NCBI GenBank assembly: GCA_027886185.1 | Contig: WOAB01000893.1 | Coordinates: 1,116,001-1,180,000, forward strand | DNA from: Rheum nobile | Lineage: Eukaryota > Streptophyta > Magnoliopsida > Caryophyllales > Polygonaceae | Direction: 5' to 3' | Length of the DNA: 64,000 bases | In this document: piece after piece, positions 21,825 through 32,954 of the stretch | Layout of the letters: the number at the start of each line of letters is the position of its first letter | Position numbering within the stretch: position 1 is the first letter of the stretch | Position numbers and translations under genes: made by a program | Notes under the pieces: model-generated | Databases searched by the model: none | What the model saw: only the letters and a program-made list of their open reading frames with translations | Told to the model about the DNA's origin: nothing

Positions 21825-23001
21825 ACGGATCCAAATCAACCTTACAACTATCAAAATTCCTTCCAATTTTCTCAAAACTTCTTGGATCTGTCCGAAGAAC
21901 AAACAAACCATCCAGGGAATTATTGGCCAAACACCCCTGAAGGTTATCCACATGCATCCCCTTCTCCTAACACCTTTGGTTTATATGGAAGTGCTTCTGT
22001 ATTTCATCAATGGAACTCACAACAACACGTGCCAAGTCTTGATGATATACAAGTTATTCCTGAACCAAACCCCTCTCCTGAAAGAGCCCCTAAAAAAACC
22101 ACTCGTCAGAAATCCCCTTCTCAACAAGCTCCTCCTAAAAAAGCCTCTCGTCAAGGTGGTAATCGAGAAAAGAAACAAGTGGAGTCAAGGTGAGGAGTTG
22201 TTGTTGGCTAGTGCATGGGTTAACACCAACACAAATATTATTGTAGGCACTAATAAAAAGTGCGAGTTATTTTGGGATCGAGTGGCAGAGTACTATAACG
22301 AAAAAAGAGTCCAAGAGGATAAGACTTGGGTTCATAGGGCTTCGACGTCATTAAAATCAAGGTGGCACAACATGTCCAGCGACGCTCAAAAATTTGTCGG
22401 TTGCTATAATCGAGCTTCCAACCGAAGAGGTAGTGGGGAAAATGAGGTTGATGTGATAAGAAGTGCACATGCTTTCTTTCGTTTGAATTATGGTGTTGAT
22501 TTTATATGGGAGCATGTATGGCGTGAGCTCCAACATGAACCAAAGTGGTGCACTTGGTTGGCTAGAGAAGGTGGAGGAAGTTCCAAACGATCAAAGTTGA
22601 ATGAATCTGGATTTTACTCTTCAAGCTCCAATCCGGATACCCCCACTAGTGTATCTAGACCTGAAAGTGACACATTTTCCTCAGATGAAAGTGCTCTAGT
22701 TCGTTCTACTGGTATAAAGAACGCAAAAAAGAAAGGAAAACAAGTTGCTCAGATGTCAGGTGAACACATGGAGGGACATTTAGAAAAAGTCGGTAGGTTG
22801 ACTATGCTCCAAGCTGACAGAGATATGCAAAAACAAGAGGCAAAAAGAGAGGCTATAAAAGAGCAGAAAAAGATCGTTGATGACTATGTTCGTACTCAGA
22901 AGCTTCAAATGCTAACTCAACTTCTAGCATTCGGCGAGTTAAGTCCAGAACAAGAGATGATAAAGGTTGCCTTGATGGGTGAGTTGTTTCCTGAAACATA
23001 A
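21825..23001 (+). pseudogene. Harbinger ORF1: Myb/SANT-like protein with NAM-associated C-terminus
   Basis: Plus strand, divergent from the transposase, as usual for PIF/Harbinger. The expected start (MDPNQPYN in the family) reads ACG at 21825, so the ATG seems lost. The N-terminal half is rich in Asn, Gln, Pro and Ser. A one-base frameshift near 22175 separates it from the trihelix/SANT domain (RNKWSQGEELLLASAW, TSLKSRWHNM). Next comes a NAM-associated segment (HAFFRLNYGVDFIWEHVW), a Ser-rich linker, a basic patch (KNAKKKGKQ) and a C-terminal coiled coil rich in Lys/Glu ending LMGELFPET. This protein normally binds element DNA and helps bring the transposase into the nucleus. With start and frame broken it is probably dead. 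Confidence 0.87.
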
Positions 23002-24524
23002 CTTGAGATCTATGTTTTTAATTTTTGTAAGAGAGGTTAGCTTCACGTCTATGTTTCCCGTTTCCTAAGTGAAGAATAGCTTCAGATTTGTGTTAGTTTT
23101 TATTTTAATTTACTTATGTTGTTTCTTCTAGTTATGTTTGTGTGTATTGTATAATATATATGTAATGTCTTGTAATATATTAATTTTCATGTGTGATTTT
23201 GTTTCAATATTTTTATTTTCATTCCTAAAAATTTAATGTTGTTCACATCTATTCAATTTTATCTTATATGTTTTCTTGTGATGTATATGTTTATGTATAA
23301 TGTCTTGTAATATATTTTTTATGTGTAAATGTATTATTTTTTATTTTTTATTTTATCTATTATATTCAACACAATATTTTATATAATACATAAATTAAAT
23401 TGCTTATGATAAATACTAAAAATGATTTTTAAATATTTACATTTCTTATATTGCTTATTTTCAATAAAAACGTTTTTATAAAAATCATATACAAAGTGGG
23501 TGTCTATGGATAGATAAAAACAAAATAAAAATATTAAAAATATTTTTCCATCAATTTATTTATTTTCGTGCTGAAAAGGTATTTAAAATAGCATAAAACA
23601 ACCCTTTTAACCATTTTTTCTCCACCCTTGATCAACTTCGGATCCAATGGCTAAAAAGCACCCATCTTCCTTCACCAGAAGCTGCCACGTGGCATAGGGC
23701 TCCGTTTGGTTCCTTCACCAGAAACAACTCTTTTTGGCTCCATTTACACGAAATATATCCCTAAACCAAACATAGCCTACTTTATGTTGGTTTTTTAGAG
23801 GTTTCTTGTGTGGTAACCTAAAGCTTGGTTTTTTAGCATTTTGTAACTGTAGCTAAAAAAAGCTAATCTTTAAAAATTCTAAAAAACCACCATTGTGGTT
23901 GCTCTGAGGCATTTCATCGAACACATAGCAAGCAAGGCATATGTCCAAATGATAGTACAAAAATCAACACAAATGCAATGACGGAACAAATCGATATAGA
24001 ACGAATTCTACGCCTCTCTGAACTGCAAATCACGATAATCTATCAACCTCTTTTCTGCAACTTCAAATACTTGAAAAAGATAAGAACTTCACTGGAATAG
24101 GAGAAGCAATTTGACGGAAACACGAAGATTCCCAGCAAATAAATTTGAAATCTAGGGCTAGCTCGAAAGGGGATAGAGCGAGAAGAAAGAAAAGAGGATG
24201 AAAGATATGAAGAAGAACAAATAGCGAAGTTAATGAATCAATACGGCGAGGGGATGAGGGGAAGTGGTGAGGGACATACCCGGAGAAGGGGAGGAAGGAG
24301 CCGTCGGAGAAGGGGAGGAAGGAGCCGTCGGGGACGATGTTGATGGTGTGGTGGTAAATGCTAAATATATAGAGACGGAAGAGAAGAGTCGGTGATGTGG
24401 TGAGGCGGTGAGGCCATGGCCACGCGTCAATACATAGAAACAAGATATACACGTGGTAGTGGGAGAGGGTTATGGGTGGAGTGGGATAATATTGTTAATA
24501 AACCTCAAAATCTATTATATATAT
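23002..24524. other. AT-rich flank of the Harbinger element, no gene recognised
   Basis: The right terminal repeat of the Harbinger element should be here. The best candidate is the minus-strand GAGCAACCACAATGGTGG ending at 23904, which resembles Tourist/PIF ends, but I could not find its partner on the left. 23941-24450 read on the minus strand looks like a promoter plus Pro/Ser-rich leader of an unidentified gene, not a convincing CDS. Confidence 0.35.
23698..23777. mobile_element. Candidate 80-bp MITE with GGCTNNGTTTGGTT ends
   Basis: Left end GGCTCCGTTTGGTTCC; right end, inverted, GGCTATGTTTGGTTTA. Such termini are common in Tourist/PIF and hAT MITEs. Flanks share only TA, so the TSD is unclear. 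Confidence 0.35.
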
Positions 24525-24590
24525 TAAAGCTCTCCCCTTTTTTTGGTAGAAGGAGAGGCGGCACTCTCACGTATATATTAAAGAGAAAGA

Positions 24591-25536
24591 CTACTTGGCC
24601 ACCAGGCGGGGTGTAGAAAAACCGCTCACATCGTTTGACAAACAAAAGGACACCCGATCGGGCGGAAAAGCTAAAACATGAATACCTAAGGGAAAATCAA
24701 AAGCCAAGGAAGCAAGATGGTCCGCGACCGCATTAGCTTCTCTGAAAATATGACAGAATTGGATTTCCTAATCCCTACAAAGGAAGCCTTGCGCCGTGGA
24801 GACGAGGCTAGACAAGGGGTGATAACGATCCATAGGTTTGCGGAGTAACATGATCGCTAATTGCGAATTTGTTTCTAGGCAAACCCTCTTGTAACCCTTG
24901 TCCCAAGCAAACTTGAGACCCGAATAAATGCCCCAAAGCTCCGCCACAGGCACCGAGCAAAGGCCGATATTATGGACAAAACCACCTAACCATTCACCTT
25001 TCGAGTCCCGACAAACTCCCGCCGCTATTGCACGGCCCTCTATAACTGCGCCATCTGTGTTCAGCTTGACCTAGTGGGTCGGCGGAGCCACCCACCGGAC
25101 CATGATCTCTTGTCTCTCATCCCTCTTATGAACTGAGGTCTTATCCTTAGCTTGTTTATATTCGAACGCCTTCCCCACAATGAAGGTTGCCTTATCTCCA
25201 GCAAAAGATTTTTTGTTGAATACCCATTCATTTCTCCATTTCCAGATGTACAAAATTGTTGTAGCAAACTTACTAGCCCAATCCACTTCCTCCTTATTGG
25301 CCCGTTTCTATCCAATGTTTTGCCGGAACCATTGGGCCAAGTTCAGTCCAAAGAATTCAGACCAATCTAAAGGGGGTTGAAGGTTGGCCCAAACCACTTT
25401 GGCTTGGCTGCAATCTCTGAAGAGGTGCAGACTCGTTTCCGTGCAGACTCGTTTCCGCCGTAGCCGGGCAATGAGGGTAGTCATCTGTGTCACTGATATG
25501 TCTTCTTTTCCTCTCTGCGTTGGTAAGAACCCCCCT
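24591..25536 (-). pseudogene. LINE ORF2 3' part: zf-RVT and RNase H
   Basis: Continues the ORF2 from 30257 after the inserted element. It starts with the zf-RVT region (LTNAERKRRHIS, then a Cys/His region with ETSLHLFRDC). A small tandem duplication (about 25434-25466) and further frame breaks follow. The RNase H domain (RVT_3) is readable as VAELWGIYSGLKFAWDKGY, LETNSQLAIMLL and FREANAVADHLASLAFDFP. A TAG replaces Trp near 24768. ORF2 ends at the stop 24593-24591, about 50 bp before the A tail. This domain would remove RNA from the RNA-DNA hybrid during insertion. Confidence 0.85.
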
Positions 25537-26918
25537 TGATAAGCACTACTTTGTAGGGCTTAAGTAAGAGTCTTTAGAGGGTTTATTGGTGTCATTCGGG
25601 TAGATCTAGGCACATTCATGTGTATGGCATTTGGGGGCGAAGTTTGGTGTTTTTGGAGGTGTTTGAGCTGTTTTGGAGATCATAGGAAGCCACAAGGAGA
25701 AGACGCCAAAGAAGTGAAGAGAAGAGTAGAAGAACAGTGGGCTGAGTTCAAATGGTTCGTTCTCTCTACTCAGATGTCCAAATGGAATGATTCCAATTCG
25801 AGGAGTTAGATCTTGAAGTCTAATACAAGTCCTCAAAATATGAGCGCAATCCGAGTTGGGAATCAAAAGTTATGGCGTTTTTACTGAAGTGTCGCAGAAG
25901 CTGAAGTACTGGAATCCCACCGCACCCAGCGGTGGGCACTGCCGCACCCGCGGCGAGGTCGTCAGAGAACTGGAGTTTCTGTTAAATGGCCGCACCCGGC
26001 GGTGGAGCCACCGCACCCGCGGTGGGACGCGCTGAAGATCTTCTTTGCGAGTTTTTAATTCCGTGTTCTTTTAATTCCGAACATTTGTTTCCAAGTTTGT
26101 TATTTCCTTTTATTTATTTATGGATTATTTGCCCTAGTATTTAAGGTTATTTTCTAAGACTTTATTTAGGTTACCTTTTGTTTTGCCACCAAGAACCCTA
26201 ATTGCCACTTTTCATATTTCTCCTCTCACAAATCCTAATGGAGAACTAAACCTCCATTGTTGCACTTGACAGTTTGAAGCCAGCAATTGATTGGTTGTGA
26301 GTTTTCTACTCTTGTTCGTTTTCCTATCTAGTTGGATTAATTCTCTTGTGCTTAAATGTTTATTGGTTTATGTTGATTTATCTAGAGTAGCTACCTAGGT
26401 TTATTGATATCTTCCTAATTGCTAGGACTTGTGATTCCGGGTTCGGGTTGCATATCTAGTAGCGAACACGATTGTGCGTATAGGGGATCCGAGCGCATAA
26501 TTGTGAGAGAGAGTTAATTGCATGCTTATAGTAATGGGTTGTTTCTATTGCATGTGTCTTGTTAATCCTTGGTTGAATGCTATTGCTTTATTGAGTTCTG
26601 AAGTTTTTCGGATTTGATTTAGTAATAAGTACTATTAGGGCTGGTAGAACTAATAGTTATCTAAGATCGGGATAAGAACAACTATAGGAAAGTTGAGAAC
26701 TTGAGATTGATAGAATTCCGTGATCGACCTATCTATTGTTGTGTGGATCTCTGTTGAGTGTGGCGCTTTTCCTGCGAACTTATTTACTTGTTTCCTTATT
26801 GCTTGTTACGAGAAACACAAACAACCCCCCCCCCCCTAGTTCCTAGTTGGTGATAACAAATTGCATAAGTTGATAACCTGACTCTCTGTGGTATCGACCC
26901 TGACTTGCTTGCTATACT
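25537..26918 (+). repeat. 5' LTR of the nested Athila-like element, truncated at its 3' end
   Basis: Matches 28796 onwards up to TTGCTATACT, then lacks the last 60-odd bases found in the 3' LTR and passes into PBS-like sequence. It contains GC dyads at 25920-26025 and a C14 run at about 26825. Confidence 0.88.
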
Positions 26919-26941
26919 TGTTTCCTTTGGCGCCGTTGTCG

Positions 26942-26990
26942 GGGATGCGGCAGTGCCCACCGTCGGGTGCGGTGGGCACTGCCGCATCCC
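26942..26990. repeat. Perfect 21-bp inverted repeat between two PBS copies
   Basis: Arms 26942-26962 and 26970-26990 are exact reverse complements around a 7-base loop (TCGGGTG). They are built from the GCAGTGCCCACCG/CGGTGGGCACTGC sequence also found in the LTR near 25930. A strong hairpin is expected. Confidence 0.9.
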
Positions 26991-27139
26991 TGTCAAATTT
27001 GGCGCCGTTGTCGGGGATTCAAATTTTCTATTTTTGTGATTTGTGTGTTGCCTACCTTGGTGTGGACCTATCTTACGGTCCACACCCGTACTACTGACAG
27101 CACCCCTCGCTGGCTGACAACACCCCTCGCTGCAAGGAA

Positions 27140-27433
27140 ATGTTAAAGGTGTCGGGCTTGATCAAAAAGAAACCGAAGGGAAAGAGCAAGAAGGAGGCCT
27201 TGATTCAAGTGGTGAATCTTTATATGCTGGATACGGGGCAAGATAAGCATACAGGCCATGAGATGCTGGGTAGACCATTTTTGAAGATGGCAAGTGCATT
27301 CATAGATATGAACAGCGGCCCAACCATCATGAAGTGCACAAGCATGGGGGTCACGCTCAATCGGGAGTATACAAAGAGGCATCCCCCTGATCTAGGCCCC
27401 AGGAGTTTAGTTGATATGAGCAACCCAAGTTGA
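27140..27433 (+). pseudogene. Gag-protease C-terminal remnant of the nested Athila-like element
   Basis: 97 residues. MLDTGQDKHTGHEMLGRPFL matches the end of the aspartic protease in the 54207 element (VMDTQQDKDSPVMLGRPFM), and the tail KRHPPD...PS with its stop is also shared. Everything upstream (capsid, zinc knuckle, protease active site) is deleted between the PBS area and 27130. It cannot make a working protein. Confidence 0.82.
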
Positions 27434-27493
27434 GATGGAGTAATATGTCAAGCCATGACAATAACTAAGGCGCTGTCCGGGAGGCAACCCGAG

Positions 27494-27596
27494 GTATGTT
27501 TTTCTTTTCTTGCTTTTCTTTCTTTGTTTTTTGCATTTTCTTTAGTGTGTTTTTGCTTTGTTTTTGTTCTTGTTTTTGTTTCCGACTAACCTGCAG
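27494..27596 (+). other. Likely intron downstream of gag-protease
   Basis: Donor GAG|GTATGT, pyrimidine-rich middle, branch-like GACTAAC, acceptor CTGCAG|GG. The same arrangement is at 56845-56939 and 62263-62369. Exon side upstream carries the conserved GGGAGGCAACCCGAG. Confidence 0.6.
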
Positions 27597-28795
27597 GGAA
27601 GAGACCCATGCCTATTGAAGAAGGTGTTTCCACACCAATGTAAGTCTCTTCCTTCCCTGCACTAATAAACTCCCCGAAAAAACCTTAAACGGGGAGCAAA
27701 AAAAAAAATCCGGAAAAAAAAAAGTTGTACCAAGGCCAGCTGTCCAGAGTTTCTCATGGAGATGTTGCGCATCATGTTGTCAAAGGAGGAGACATTCGCC
27801 CCACACATTATTTGGCAACGATGATGGCCCTACAATCGACAGCTGCGAAGGAGGACCACTCAGGGCCCATACCACGATCATATATGGGCCCATTTTTAGT
27901 GGCATTTGAAGCCCGTGCAACCCTGTTATCATTATTCACCACTATTCACCAAAGTGGTTCCCTTTGGTTGCACGGTAGGAAGAAGACACTGGAGTTGATG
28001 AGAACACCCAACACCGGACCTGTGCATATGGAGTACACCGCCAGCGACACCTACAGTGTCCGAGCAGCTTGGCGACGTTTGTGAGTTATTTTTTGTTTTT
28101 CCCTGTGCTTTATTCTTTTGTCTTTCATTACATTAAGGACAATGCAATGTTTAAGCATGGGGGAGAGTTCTATACTTGCTACGTCGCTGAGGAGAAAAAT
28201 GAATAAAAAAGAGAAAAAGCCAAAAATTTGAAAAAAGGCAAAAATTGAAATCTTGGGATAGGTCGAAAACCCAAAAGGACAGCCTAGGTAAAAAGCAGGT
28301 GGCTTGGACCAACATTAGGCTGGGGTAATAATTGGTCAAGAGTGACGTGAGCTTATGTGAGCACATCTATTGGAAAATGAAATGAGTGGCTTGGTGAAAA
28401 CCCGAAAGGGCGCCTTGGCAAAATGAGCGAAAAAGAAGAAGAGTGATTTTAGGATTTTTCATTATTCTTGGCGAGGCGTCATAAGAAGAGGAGTCAAAGA
28501 AGGATTGTCGGGTAGGTCACTCTGGGAGACATAAGGAGTCATAGATGGAGGCTAGGATTAGAGGTTACTCACACTATTGGATGTCCGGGTTAAGCTTGGG
28601 GGAAGTATTCTGCTTGCCCCTTAAGCTTATCAAGTATGATGTGTTGTAGATGAGTTTGGTGTCAGGAGCTTTGGCATGGGTTAGGTGACTCTTAGTTGGA
28701 GGATATGTTTCCTGAGACCTTGGGTTCTGCATTGGAGGAGTGGACTTTCTTTTAGTTTACTCGAGGACGAGCAAAGGTCTAAGCATGGGGGAGTT
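27597..28795 (+). other. Non-coding 3' internal region of the nested Athila-like element
   Basis: No long ORF. Poly(A) runs near 27700-27722, a first PPT-like tract TTAAGCATGGGGGAG at 28151-28165 and the second, LTR-adjacent one, at about 28781-28795. About half of it aligns with 57050-58165. Confidence 0.6.
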
Positions 28796-30251
28796 TGATA
28801 AGCACTACTTTGTAGGGCTTAAGTAAGAGTCTTTAGAGGGTTTATTGGTGCCATTCGGGTAGATCTAGGCACATTCATGTGTATGGCGTTTGGGGGCGAA
28901 GTTTGGTGTTTTTGGAGGTGTTTGATCTGTTTTGGAGATCATAGGAAGCCACAATGAGAAGACGCCAAGGAAGTGAAGAGAAGAGTAGAAGAACAGTGGG
29001 CTGAATTCAAATGGTTTGTTCTCTCTACTCAGATGTCCAAATGGAGTGATTCCAATTCGAGGAGTTAGATCTTGAAGTCTACTACAAGTCCTCAAAATAT
29101 GAGCGCAATCCGAGTTGGGAATCAAAAGTTATGGCATTTTTACTGAAGTGTCGCAGAAGCTGAAGTACTGGAATCCCACCGCACCCAGCGGTGGGCACTG
29201 CCGCACCCGCGGCGAGGTCGTCAGAGAAGTGGAGTTTCTGTTAAATGGCCGCACCCGGCGGTGGAGCCACCGCGGGTGCGGTGGGACGCGCTGAAGATCT
29301 TCTTTGTGAATTTTTAATTCCGTGTTCTTTTAATTCCGAACATTTGTTTCCAAGTTTGTTATTTCCTTTTATTTATTTCTGGATTATTTGCCCTAGTATT
29401 TAAGGTTATTTTCTAAGACTTTATTTAGGTTACCTTTTGTTTTGCCACCAAGAACCCTAATTGCCACTTTTCATATTTCTCCTCTCACAAATCCTAATGG
29501 AGAACTAAACCTCCATTGTTGCACTTGACAGTTTGAAGCCAGCAATTGATTGGTTGTGAGTTTTCTACTCTTGTTCGTTTTCCTATCTAGTTGGATTAAT
29601 TCTCTTGTGCTTAAATGTTTATTGGTTTATGTTGATTTATCTAGAGTAGCTACCTAGGTTTATTGATATCTTCCTAATTACTAGGACTTGTGATTCCGGG
29701 TTCGGGTTGCATATCTAGTAGCGAACACGATTGTGCGTATAGGGGATCCGAGCGCATAATTGTGAGAGAGAGTTAATTGCATGCTTATAGTAACGGGTTG
29801 TTTCTATTGCATGTGTCTTGTTAATCCTTGGTTGAATGCTATTGCTTTATTGAGTTCTGAAGGTTTTCGGATTTGATTTAGTAATAAGTACTATTAGGGC
29901 TGGTAGAACTAATAGTTATCTAAGATCGGGATAAGAACAACTATAGGAAAGTTGAGAACTTGAGATTGATAGAATTCCGTGATCGACCTATCTATTGTTG
30001 TGTGGATCTCTGTTGAGTGTGGCGCTTTTTCCCATCATATTTACAACCTTTTCCTACGAACTTATTTACTTGTTTCCTTATTGCTTGTTACGAGAAACAC
30101 AAACAAACCCCCCCTAGTTCCTAGTTGGTGATAACAAATTACATAAGTTGATAACCTGACTCTCTGTGGGATCGACCCTGACTTGCTTGCTATACTACTT
30201 AGTAGGTATTTTGGAATTTATTTGATAGGCATCACGACTTTAGCCCTGCCA
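28796..30251 (+). repeat. 3' LTR of the nested Athila-like element (1456 bp)
   Basis: Complete copy, ending GATAGGCATCACGACTTTAG then CCCTGCCA. It differs from the 5' LTR by scattered changes, by the 3'-terminal 60 bases, and by inversion of a 4-base hairpin loop (29274-29277). Confidence 0.9.
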
Positions 30252-30256
30252 CCCCT

Positions 30257-32937
30257 CTCAATGCCAGCCAGGCAAAGCATCTAACCCTCTCTTGAGTATT
30301 AATGTGCCAGATAGCCTTATAAATGTGAGAGTCGATATCCATACATGAATTATGGTTAAGGATCATACCATAAGCAGATGCAACATTGAAATTGCCATCT
30401 TGAGAATGTCGCCAACCTATGGAATCCGGTACTCTGATCATCCACCACTGTCTAGGCTGCCAATTTGAGGAGGATTGTGGGTGGTAGCAGCGTAGTGAGA
30501 ATTTCCCACTTCCAGCCGGTACCCGGGTTCCAATAATGATCCACCGTAGCCTCCCTTTGCACCTGCTCAATAACTGCCCCAGCACAACTTTCAGATTGTA
30601 GTCCTCCAGCCAGCAGTCCTGCCAGAATTTGATGAGTTTCCCATCCCCCAATTGCCAAGTAGATCCCGGCACAATAACAGTATTAACAGCTTTGTGAATG
30701 CTCCTTCAAACCGGTGAAGGAGCTCGATGAGATGCCTGAGATGGTCTAATATACTTATGGCGAATAACTTGCCCCCAGAGACTGTCATTGTTAACCAGGA
30801 ACCTCCATTTCAGTTTCCCTGTGAGCGCCATGTTAAGCTATTCCATACTTTTCAGGCCAAGACCTCCTAACTCCCTAGGCTTGCAAATCTCCTTCCAGTT
30901 TATCATATGCATTCTCTTACGGTCATCCCAGCTTCCCCAAACGAAGGCTCTCGTAGCTTGGTCAATTCTCTTACAGATGGATTTGGGCAAAGTGATAGTG
31001 GCCATTGTGTAAATGGGCAAGGAGTGGATCACTGATCTGGCAAGGGTCACCCTGCCTGCAAAGCTAAGTTTACGACCACGCCATCAGACAGACGATTATT
31101 GATCTTTTGTAGAAGTGGCTCGAACGTTGCTCTCCCAATGGGTTTGTGGAGTAAGGGCATGCCCAAATACACCCCCAGATCAGAAGTTACTTTGAAACCG
31201 CTCTCCTGTTGGATAAGTTGCACTGTATCCGCTCGAACATTAGGTGAAACAAACAGCTTAGACTTGAGTTGATTCACCTTTTGCCCCGACGATCTACAGA
31301 AGAGCTCCATGCACTTCATGATAACTCAAACTTGTGTGATCGAAGCCTCCACAAAGAGAAGAATGTCGTCGGCAAACAGCAAATGTGATAGTGGCGGCCC
31401 ACCTCTAGAAAGGTAGATCGGCTTCTACTCCCCTTCCTCAACTGCTTGGAGAATCATATGGCTGAGTTTTTCAATACAAAGTACAAAGAGATATGGCGAA
31501 ATCGAATCCCCTTGTCTGATTCCTCTAGTCGGCGTGATCCACTCTGTTGTTTCCCCATTCCAGAGCACATTCATGGCGGTAGAAGAGATACACTCAGCTA
31601 TCCCACCGTAGACGATCATAGGCCTTCTCTAAATCGATCTTCAGTATCATCCAACCCTTACTGCCTTTCTTATGCCGCATCGAATGGACCACTTCCTGAG
31701 CTAAGACAATATTGTCGGTGATAAGCCTCCCTGGAAGGAAACTACCTTGCGTAGGGGCTATTTGCTCCGGGAGCAGCTGTTGCATTCTGTTGGTCATCAC
31801 TTTTGTGATGATTTTATACATCACGTTACAAAGGCTGATGGGGCGGAACAGAGTCACCTTGTCCGGATTGCTCACTTTGGGCAATAGGGTGATGAGAGTG
31901 TCATTTAATCCTGTAGGCAAGGAATTGTTAGCAAAAAACTTATGGACAATAGCACTAACAGACTCACCAATCGTCGGCCAACACTTGTGATAGAAAATAG
32001 GTTGGAAACCATCCGGGCCCGGGGCTTTAAAGCTCTCCATGTTTTTGACAGCTTTGAAGATCTCCGCATCTGTGAATTCTGCTTCCAGATTACTCCAAAC
32101 CTATGTGTGAATTTCTAGAAATAGCCCGTGGGGAGTGGCAATAGGGAAGAGCTCGTTCTCTGGCAGCGTGTACAAATTCATGTAGAACTCCACCACCATA
32201 TGTTCCAACCGTTGTTTATCATGGATCCACTCACCTTCCCCATTGATTAAGGCTTGCACACGGTTGCGTTTTCTGCGAATCATGGTAGAGGTGTGGAAAT
32301 ATGCAGTGTTTCTATCCCCCGAGTTCAACCACTCCTCTCTGGATTTCTGAAACCAAAGAATTTCTTCTTGCTCCAAAGCTGCATTGAGCTCCTTTTTCAC
32401 CTCCGTTTCCTCTTCAAGCAAATCCATAGTGGGGTTCGACTCCATGGCAATCTGAATTCTGTCTAGTGCAGCCATCAGACGTGTCTTCTTCTCCTGAATA
32501 TTACCAAAGACGCACCTGTTCCATTCGATAAGACGGAGTTTAAGATGGGCAAGTGCTTCATTTGCAGTGTAGTTCCTATTCCAAGATCTCTTGACAAAGG
32601 GTAGAAAGTCCGGATGTGTAATCCAAGAGGCCTCAAATCTGAAGGGTTGACGTTCTGCATTGTACCTATGCGCAGGTTCCAGATTGAGCAGTAGTGGTGT
32701 ATGGTCTGAGCCGAACTTAGGCAGGTGACGCACCGAGGCATTAGGCCAATTGAGAAGGCTCTCGATGCTCATCAGGAGCCTGTCCATCCTCTTCGAAATA
32801 ATAGGACTCAGAGCCTTACCTCGTGACCAGGTAAACTTTTGGGCAGTATAGCCCATGTCAAGCAAGCCATTATCATTGATGATGTTAATATAGTCATGTG
32901 AGTCAGGATGAAGCCCTCCGGAACCACCTTGTCTCTC
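30257..32937 (-). pseudogene. LINE ORF2 5' part: endonuclease end and reverse transcriptase
   Basis: Minus strand. 32937-32101 encodes the second half of an exonuclease-endonuclease-phosphatase type nuclease (FTWSRGKAL, KFGSDHTPLLLNLEP) and the linker up to NSGDRNTAYFHTS. The reverse transcriptase follows: KAPGPDGFQPIFYH, LLPKVSNPD, FRPISLCNVMYKI, KIDLEKAYDRLRW, TRGIRQGDSISPYLFVLC and the catalytic FADD in HLLFADDILLFVEA (about 31365). Stops at about 32103 and 31427, and frame breaks after 31050, leave only pieces. It ends with WLALRG next to the nested LTR element. The protein would nick DNA and copy LINE RNA at the target. Confidence 0.9.
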
Positions 32938-32954
32938 TAAAGCTCTCCCCTTTT

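Larger units (their letters stand above)
25537..30251 (+). mobile_element. Athila-like non-autonomous LTR element nested in the LINE
   Basis: LTRs 25537-26918 (3' end missing) and 28796-30251, TSD cccct at 25532-25536 and 30252-30256. Ends TGATAAGC...CTGCCA. A tRNA-Asp-type PBS (TTGGCGCCGTTGTCGGGGA) is present twice, at about 26928-26945 and 26999-27017. Only the end of a gag-protease frame remains. It shares the after-protease motif, the likely intron, a second internal PPT and the noncoding tail with the two elements at 52764-64000, so it belongs to the same broad family. Insertion split the LINE ORF2 in its zf-RVT. Confidence 0.92.
24542..32937 (-). mobile_element. 5'-truncated L1-type LINE with 17-bp TSD, split by an LTR element
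   Basis: Minus strand. The identical 17-mer TAAAGCTCTCCCCTTTT flanks it at 24525-24541 and 32938-32954. Sequence begins abruptly inside the endonuclease domain at 32937 and ends with a very short A tail (T run on the plus strand at 24541-24544), as expected for target-primed reverse transcription. The target starts TTAAAG, a typical L1 endonuclease site. Without the inserted 25537-30251 element and its extra target copy the LINE is about 3.7 kb. Order on the minus strand: endonuclease end, reverse transcriptase, zf-RVT, RNase H. Confidence 0.92.

Noticed and set aside
24063..24452. 129-codon minus-strand frame rich in Phe, Pro and Ser
   Set aside because: Reads like a pyrimidine-rich promoter and leader; two tandem copies of PDGSFLPFS come from a DNA repeat; no domain.
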